In this document: positions 57,855-64,000 of the stretch, piece after piece
Layout of the letters: every line of letters begins with the position of its first letter
How positions within the stretch are numbered: the stretch's first letter is position 1
NCBI GenBank assembly: GCA_022747635.1
Contig: JAKTNV010000007.1
Coordinates: forward strand, 4,227,905-4,291,904
Source: Hetaerina americana
Taxonomy: Eukaryota; Arthropoda; Insecta; Odonata; Calopterygidae
Reading direction: 5' to 3'
DNA length: 64,000 bases
Made by a program: the position numbers and the translations under genes
Notes under the pieces: model-generated
What the model was told of the DNA's origin: nothing
Database searches by the model: none
The model's input: only the letters and a program-made list of their open reading frames with translations

Positions 57855-59368
57855 AATAGCTTCTAATTTTAGACCCAAACTCCTGGCTCCCCATCGTTGT
57901 ACCGAGTTGGAGCAATGATTCTTCACAGCCAGAGCAGAATTAATGTAAGCCAGTTGAAGAAATTTCGATTCATCATGGAAGTAGTGGGGAACTATTGACA
58001 TTGAAAATAGAGGTGGTATTTGATGAGGCACTATTTGGAAAGTGCGTCGAGCACTTATGGTCCAGTTCAGAAAGGCATCATTTGGGAAATAAACAGGATA
58101 CGAAGAGATAAGCCACCCCCCTTTGTATAGAATCCTTATGAACAAACGAAAGGCTTCATATTGGTACTGGATAACCTTGGCCGGGAGATGCTGGGAGCGA
58201 GGATTTTTCTTTCCCGACAAAAACACAAAAGAAATTAATATGATTCGCGCTTAACGCTGACACCGAAGGAGCCACTAGTCAGTAATAGTATTAGTAATAC
58301 ACCCACAGTCGAAATCACGTGGAGCTTCGAGTGTAATTGACTCCCAAAAATCGATTAATAAAGAATTATATCTCCCTCACTCGATTCGCGACAGTTCGCG
58401 GAAACAGTGGTAATTACCACGTATAATACCTTGGACGAACTGAAAATGAAATGAGACAAACTGCTGAATGCAAACACGGCTGATGACCTAACGCCATCTA
58501 GCGCACGTCCTCGCGATAGCTTCCAAAGTAAAATTTAGTGTTTCCTTCAGTGACCAACTTTCCGTCAAGGCTACCGAGAACTCATTCCATTTTTGAGTTT
58601 CACCCATACTTTTCGCTGAATTTCTACTTATAGTCCTAGACATCAATTCCTTCTCCTTGCAAAGTACACTTTAGCTAACGCGAGCCGTCAGCGTTATTTA
58701 TCACATCCCTGTTTTTATTCGTAAAAAACCTCGGATGTCCGAAGGCCGTAATGGTCGACAAAGCACCACGTACGTGATCAACGCCATCACGTGATATTGG
58801 CCCATCAAGAAACGGACAGGGTGACTCTTGGAGCAGGTGTGCATGCATGGCAACATGTGATGTGCGAATAAAATGACTGCGAGGTCATTGCATTCGGAAA
58901 ATACACGCGGCATTGCGGATTTGAAACAAAGAAACTGGTGATGAATACACAGAAAGGGTTCCCAAATTCGATCGAAGGTAGATAAGGGTGAGGGTTATTT
59001 CTCAAATGGAAGAGAGAAACAAGTAAAATAAAAGTTTGTATCTTCTAGAATGCTGTTGATAATTTGTGTAAAAGTTGACAACAGAATGTCTCGCTGTGCG
59101 CCACTCTATTGAGATTGGCGAAGAGACAAGAAGTTATTAGCTTCGAAAGTAGACCTGAGAGGTTAAAGGGGCAAACAATAATCTTATAAACGCCGATGAG
59201 TAAAGGACTTAAATCTTAAATATCAAGAAAAAGTTTCCAAGCGGCGAGACAACATTTTGAGGAGCCAACATAAATTTAATTCCTGAGTTTAAGCTGAAAT
59301 TTGCGCAAGGTCTGTCCCAAAAATAGGCACAAAAAGCTGGTGGAAATATTATTGCAGATTAAAGTGCG
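57855..59368. other. Unassigned sequence
   Basis: A 141-residue minus-strand frame ends within the LINE at 57801 and extends to 58226. Its unique part has no recognisable family and is not called. A CGCCATCTAGCGC word (CTCF-like) lies at 58492-58504. Confidence 0.35.
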
Positions 59369-59373
59369 AATTG

Positions 59374-59990
59374 CTAAACTTCCTCGGAAGAGCATCCTCT
59401 TGGGTAGACACACCAATAACAGTGTCTCCGCCACGCTGATGGTACACTTCCTGTAAGGGGTCGACGGGAATCTCGTTCATGGCAACTCCTCACAGCCTCT
59501 TTTGTCACAATCAAAGGGTCCAAATGGTACTCAAACGGGCTATACTTGGGCGGGCTATACGGGCTATACTGGTTGAAGAGGCCCAAGGCGAGATTCTCAC
59601 CCAAGCAGTCTTCCGACAGCACCTTGGGAACCATCTTGGCACACCTATCTCATGGCTTAATCTTCTATAAGAACGCAATTCAGCGTGGATTTCTGAATAT
59701 TGCTCTCTTTTGCTAAAACCCTGTTGCTTTGGGGTCAATCGGAATTGGGCATGTGTCTCACTTTTTGCCCGTTTTCATCACACTGTGTTGTTGATGGGCA
59801 TTCCTCATCTGTCAACCTCCTCGCTGACCTCCCAGAACATCCTGTGCAGAAGCAGAAAACCGTCACTTGGGGCATTTCTCCATCTCCATAAGCATCCTTA
59901 AGCATGGCCATGGTCTTCGAACCCGTTTTCCCGAGATTAATGCACAATTTAATCACACATAATTGCTCCATGGGAAGTGGCATCGTGAAT
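59374..59990 (-). pseudogene. Mariner transposase, degenerate, second lineage
   Basis: The minus strand shows CINLGKTGSKTMAMLKDAYG and TDEECPSTTQCDENGQKVRH (59950-59740), the N-terminal helix-turn-helix region of mariner transposases of the kind fused in SETMAR-like annotations. Further on, in another frame, CAKMVPKVLSED (about 59640-59605) follows the second helix-turn-helix. Later pieces resemble the C-terminus. Much of the catalytic domain is missing and frames shift several times. Terminal repeats were not found. Its sequence differs from the mariner at 33.9 kb. Confidence 0.82.
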
Positions 59991-59999
59991 TCGTGACGT

Positions 60000-60655
60000 G
60001 ACCGTCAAACGAGGGGCCCAGTCTAGCAGCAATCCGCACACTCTTCAATGCCCACAGTTAACTCACGTGGTGGGTTGCGTTGCTTTTCCACGATCTCCAA
60101 TTGCCTTTCCATCCACAAATCACCCCACTCCAGCCATCTGAATTGGTGGCAAAGAATCATTCTACTAATTTTTGGGACAGAACCTGTAATCGGGAAAATT
60201 GGTAAAAAAAAACGCGAAACATGAGCAAGTGAGGAAGAGAGAGACTGAAGAAAGTAATTTATCCATGAGGTGAAACTGTAGGCGGAAGAAATGGCGGCAA
60301 ACTGAAAGGCAGTGCCGAGAGGGAAGAAAAAGTGAGATAGGTAGTCCCTGCTCTAAAAGAATGAAATAAGTATAAGAGGATGGAACCGAGTCGGCTTCAG
60401 AATGCAGTAAGGAAACTCGGAGGGTAGAGTGGGATATCTCTAAGGAGAAATTGAGCAAATGTCACGGAAGAAAATTATGTACCTTGAAAGACATTTTGGG
60501 AATGGAAAAATTATGGTTTCAAAAATGGAAAGAACGACAAGAACTAATATCAGTGTCGTATTTAATCTTATGTATGCTTTGCTGAAAACTGTTCGAGAGT
60601 TCTCTGAATAGCATTTCTGTGGGTTAATTGAGAATAAGCCGCTGTGGTTTAGGAG
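60000..60655. other. Unassigned sequence
   Basis: No gene or repeat recognised, apart from possible flanking remnants of the mariner element up to about 60150. Confidence 0.3.
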
Positions 60656-60662
60656 GATTAAA

Positions 60663-60800
60663 TGCGCGGATATCTATTAGAGAGACCAGTGAAAAACATT
60701 GGAAAAGCTAATGACGTCGATGGCATATTTAGTGAGCTCTTCAAGTTCATTCCCGATATATTTATAGCATATTGGGAATTAATTTTCAAGATAATAAATT
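60663..60800 (+). pseudogene. Possible LINE ORF2 fragment before the polymerase core
   Basis: KNIGKANDVDGIFSELFKFI followed by LIFKIINSG resembles the conserved K.A.G.DGI..E..K block and the I.N.G block upstream of reverse transcriptase motif 1 in several LINE clades. The match is short and the clade is not determined. Confidence 0.3.
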
Positions 60801-60804
60801 CAGG

Positions 60805-61365
60805 TGCTCAGGTTCAATTTTGTTTTAATTACGTATCGTGTGAGGGAAGGAAGTGTACTTGAATCTGTTTCTCTTTTTTAGCCCCATAGTCGAATTTACA
60901 CATATAATTTGGTTCCATAATAATTAATTTCCTTTAAGCTGCAAGAAAACTCTGGTGCCCTTTACCTGACTTTAAGTGTGTAGTCTTGCCTGCTCACTTC
61001 GAGAATCAAGATGCTCTCAATTTAATTACCCCGACATACCCGTGGCACTTACTCACCTTTCGTTACAATGTTTAGTAAACCTTTTCTAACTCCTTCATTA
61101 ATCATGTCCTCACTGGATCCCGGAAAATTTCCGGGTATTTTAAATGTGGCCATGAAAAAGCGTGCTTCGTGGCTTCTTGAACGCTAACCGGCATATTTTT
61201 CTGCATCAACCCGATGAAAAGTTTGATGACATTGCAACCTGCAAGTACTTAATCTTTTATAAAATGTTCAACTATCTTTACCTTGATCCCATCTATTTTA
61301 TAATGTCCGTCTTGTATATCTTCATTTATATTCCTTTACTTATATATTAAAAGTTAGGGATCTTC
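60805..61365. other. AT-rich unassigned sequence
   Basis: Nothing recognisable in either strand. Confidence 0.3.
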
Positions 61366-61369
61366 ATTT

Positions 61370-62170
61370 TATGATTTCAATTCTAACCCTCATTCTTTAC
61401 ACCACTCCTGGTTTTTTATCCGGTCTAAATCGTTATAAAAGAGCACGCTATCTACCGGTATCCTAATTTCTCTTTAAATTACCGTGTCGTCTGAAAATAA
61501 TCTAAAATTGATGTTGACAAGGGAACTTAGGCCATCGATGTGTATCAAGAAGAGGCCTAAGGCACATCCTTGTGACACTTCCTGGTTTAACGCCTCTCTC
61601 TAATGACCTCAACTCATCGACGACTACCTTTTGAACGGTTAAATAAGAAGTTCCTGATCCATTTGGTCACCTTTTCATTAATGCGACAATATCTTAGTTT
61701 TAGTACCAATTTATCGTGAGAGACCTTGCTGGAAGACTCCCTTGAAATCTAAAAATACAGTATCCATTCTGGTCTTCCGCCCCCGATTTCAGAATATCAT
61801 AAATGAAAAAACACAGCTGTGTTTCGCGTGATCCGGTTTTCCTAAACCCTTCCTGGCTACCGCAGAATGTGAGTCGCAGAAGAGAAAAGCCATTGCATTG
61901 CTTGCAGAGATATGTTGTAAGATTTGGCATGATATCGATGCTCAATAATTTTGTCTATAATTACTGGACACCGTCCTTTCGTAACTCCTTTTTTGAGGCA
62001 AATTTTACGAGCTAGATACCAATCGCGGGTAATTGAACCTTCTTCTATCAACTTGTAATGAATTTTATCAATAAGTGTCGATATATTTACGGTTACGTAA
62101 GATACCGGCAATATTAGATAAGATATTGACCCAGTGGACGCTGAAAGTAACAAATTCGCAATTTTCTGCT
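61370..62170 (-). pseudogene. CR1-like reverse transcriptase, decayed, motif C reads FSDD
   Basis: Minus-strand pieces include KLIEEGSITRDWYLARKI (about 62060-62010), IIDKIIEHR (about 61965), GFRKTGSRETQLCFFIYDIL (about 61855-61795), a motif A remnant, and FRLFSDDTVI (near 61497-61470) where the usual form is LFADDT. Stops and frameshifts are frequent. The C-terminal part and 3' UTR are missing on this segment. Confidence 0.82.
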
Positions 62171-62174
62171 CTAG

Positions 62175-62685
62175 GCGAATGTTCTGTTGGGCGTAGCCCT
62201 TCTATTTCTAAGGCATAAGACCAAAGGGACTGAGGGTATGTAAGGCTTTGCGCTTAGTCTTCTTCGTTCTAGCTTGTCATTTTGCGAATTCACCTTCTGA
62301 ACTCTTCATGACATTTTTCATTACATTTTTAACTTTTTTCACTGTTTTATTAAAGTTGTCTAAGCCTCCTCTACGCTGCTATGGTTTATACTATGTTCTA
62401 CCACATTGTTTCCTTGCGATCGCGTGGGCATTTGTACCGAATAAAATTCTCCATTCCATCACGTATAATATTTAAAAATATTTCCAAGTTAACTGTCTCT
62501 CAGTGCTGTTGGTTTCCAACCGGAACGTTTTTTGTATTGTTTCATTATCAAGTACTCTGAAAGCTGTCGCTAGGGTGTGTGACGGGGAGTGATGACATAC
62601 CAGACCTCTTTTGACACAAAGGAAGTCTGGTGTGTAACAACGTTATTCTGATCCGTTATCGTTCTTGGAAAAAATGTCATCTTAA
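62175..62685. other. Unassigned sequence between two CR1 fragments
   Basis: No recognisable domain. It may include diverged sequence of the neighbouring LINE copies. Confidence 0.3.
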
Positions 62686-62689
62686 TTCA

Positions 62690-63065
62690 ATCTGCGCTAC
62701 ACCTAATCTTTCTAATATTATGTGGCTAATAATAAATTTTCAACACCATTGCTAAAGAGACGCCCCTCCAAGTTATGCCAGCGATTTAATCCGTATTTTA
62801 ACCCCCGCTCCGTGAGTGATTCCCAGCCTAGCCGCTCTAATAATTTTGACACCCCACTCAGTTTATCATAGCAAAGTTTTACAAATCTAGTTCCTCTACA
62901 CTGCGTGCGATCCAATTCCACCTTCGTGAGGATCCCATATACTTGAAGCATACTTACCAGCAAAAGATAAAATTTCTCTTTAACCTTTTCATCTCATTTC
63001 CCCAGTACTCTTCTAATAAATCCTCATTTTTTGCTGCCTCGTCCACATTTTTTAATCGTTTTAAG
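62690..63065 (-). pseudogene. CR1-like LINE ORF2 C-terminus fragment
   Basis: The minus strand encodes VELDRTQCRGTRFVKLCYDK, then LLERLGWESLTERGLKYGLN, matching the C-terminal region of the copies at 22.3, 25.7 and 57.0 kb. Upstream, about 63050-62960, remnants of the SKK..F/IRRVLGK block are visible out of frame. No polymerase motifs are present and no tail is seen. Confidence 0.82.
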
Positions 63066-63069
63066 CTGG

Positions 63070-64000
63070 ATTTTTTCAGCTAGAGATATGTTTCCATATT
63101 TGTCTTTAAAAATGAAGTGAAATCGGAATTGTGGAAAATACAAAAAATTGCAGGAGCCTTAAGAGTTTGCACAGTAAAACTCTAATAATGTGTCGTTAAA
63201 AGGCGTGGGCTGAAAAACGTTAGCAAATTTTTGGTTGGCTATTTCCACTTGCAAAAGTCGTGTCCCCAATAAAAAAAACCTTATTTTTTATCTTTTATAT
63301 CTTATCATCTATGCCTTTTAAATCTCAACTTTTATTTAAAAATTTAATTAAATTTTTGTTCCAATTACTGAAACGTAATCCACCCAAATTCTTTCAATTA
63401 CACCTCTTTTGAAGCGATTCTGAAGAAATGATTTCATAAACTGGAATCGGGGTTCCCACAAAACCGCTGATTTAATAGATATATCCTGCTTTCAGTTACG
63501 TGATGATGAATTGCCACATCTCATATCACATGAGATTTAAGTGATATCCCGGATGATCCCCACTGGTTGCCCAACCACGAGTTTAACCTGTCAATAAATC
63601 ATCGCGTCCCGCCATTAACTAACACGCTAAAGACCACGTTAAGAATCCCTCATTGTTGAGCGGTGGTTCGAGGAGTGGCTAAGAAACGAAAGCGGCAGGT
63701 AATAGGGTGAGGCGTGCATAACTCATCGTGGGTGCCCAAGCGATCAATTTAAGGGAAGAGGATGGAATACCCTCAATGTTATCTCATCGATCGCGTCACC
63801 GAGGACAGACTTGATATCGGGATCGAAAAATGACGGAGGTGGGGGAGGGGAGAGAGGGAGGGGGAGTCGGGGTGGGGCGAGAGGAAGTGGCACAAGAGGA
63901 GTTGAATGGAGGGGGCGGAGGCGGTGGAGGAAAGAGTCGGGGTACAATGGATTCGCGGCTGAACAATGTGCCCGTGCATGGAAGCGAACAAGAGCGGCCA
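63070..64000. other. Unassigned sequence to the window end
   Basis: AT-rich to about 63600. A purine-rich stretch (G/A on the plus strand) at 63830-63945 opens low-complexity Pro/Ser-rich frames on the minus strand. No gene recognised. Confidence 0.35.

Noticed and set aside
57801..58226. 141-residue minus-strand frame
   Set aside because: The 3' part is inside a decayed LINE and the unique part has no recognisable family or splice signals. It could be a chance open frame.

Overview
This window is nuclear DNA from a eukaryote, most probably an arthropod with a large, repeat-rich genome. The case rests on transposon content: non-LTR retrotransposons of two clades (RTE-like and CR1/L2-like), mariner-type DNA transposons with TA target sites, a tRNA-derived SINE, long (AT)n microsatellites, and no operon-like gene packing. 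The species cannot be fixed from the sequence alone. No complete host gene is visible; the best host candidate is one possible 3'-terminal exon near 47.6 kb.

Layout. Base 1 lies inside the 3' end of a mariner element whose sister copy sits at 33.9-34.6 kb. From 0 to 13 kb the DNA is mostly unassigned, alternating AT-rich stretches with GC-rich or polypurine blocks (6.2-7.1, 9.3-10.05, 10.2-10.7, 12.1-12.4 kb). A near-perfect palindrome lies at 13.06-13.23 kb. At 14.8-17.0 kb an (AT)n-bounded palindrome abuts a decayed RTE copy on the minus strand. At 21.0-22.8 kb there is a nest: (AT)n, palindrome, (AT)n, mariner fragment, (AT)n, SINE, CR1 fragment. CR1-type copies lie at 25.6-26.55 (+), 28.2-30.3 (-, joined head to head to a + segment at 30.3-31.4), 33.08-33.32 (solo 3' end), 44.8-45.8 (two segments tail to tail), 56.85-57.85, 61.4-62.2 and 62.7-63.1 kb. 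The longest element is an RTE copy at 35.2-38.5 kb, almost full length, with recognisable endonuclease and reverse transcriptase. A third, older RTE copy lies at 54.6-55.5 kb. A second mariner lineage is at 59.4-60.0 kb.

How the parts relate. All recognisable coding sequence belongs to selfish elements, and every copy carries stops, frameshifts, deletions or altered catalytic residues, so none looks able to move by itself. The most unusual signal is a set of palindromes (13.1, 14.9, 21.2, 40.2, 48.3-49.1 and 54.0 kb). Their sequences differ outside the centre, but most centres carry a similar short core: CTGAAGA or a close variant, a small hairpin, then GAAA, usually GAAACG. Three of the six are bounded on both sides by (TA)n tracts. 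The core resembles a hammerhead ribozyme in form and recalls Penelope-like element termini, but it departs from the canonical hammerhead and the link is a hypothesis.
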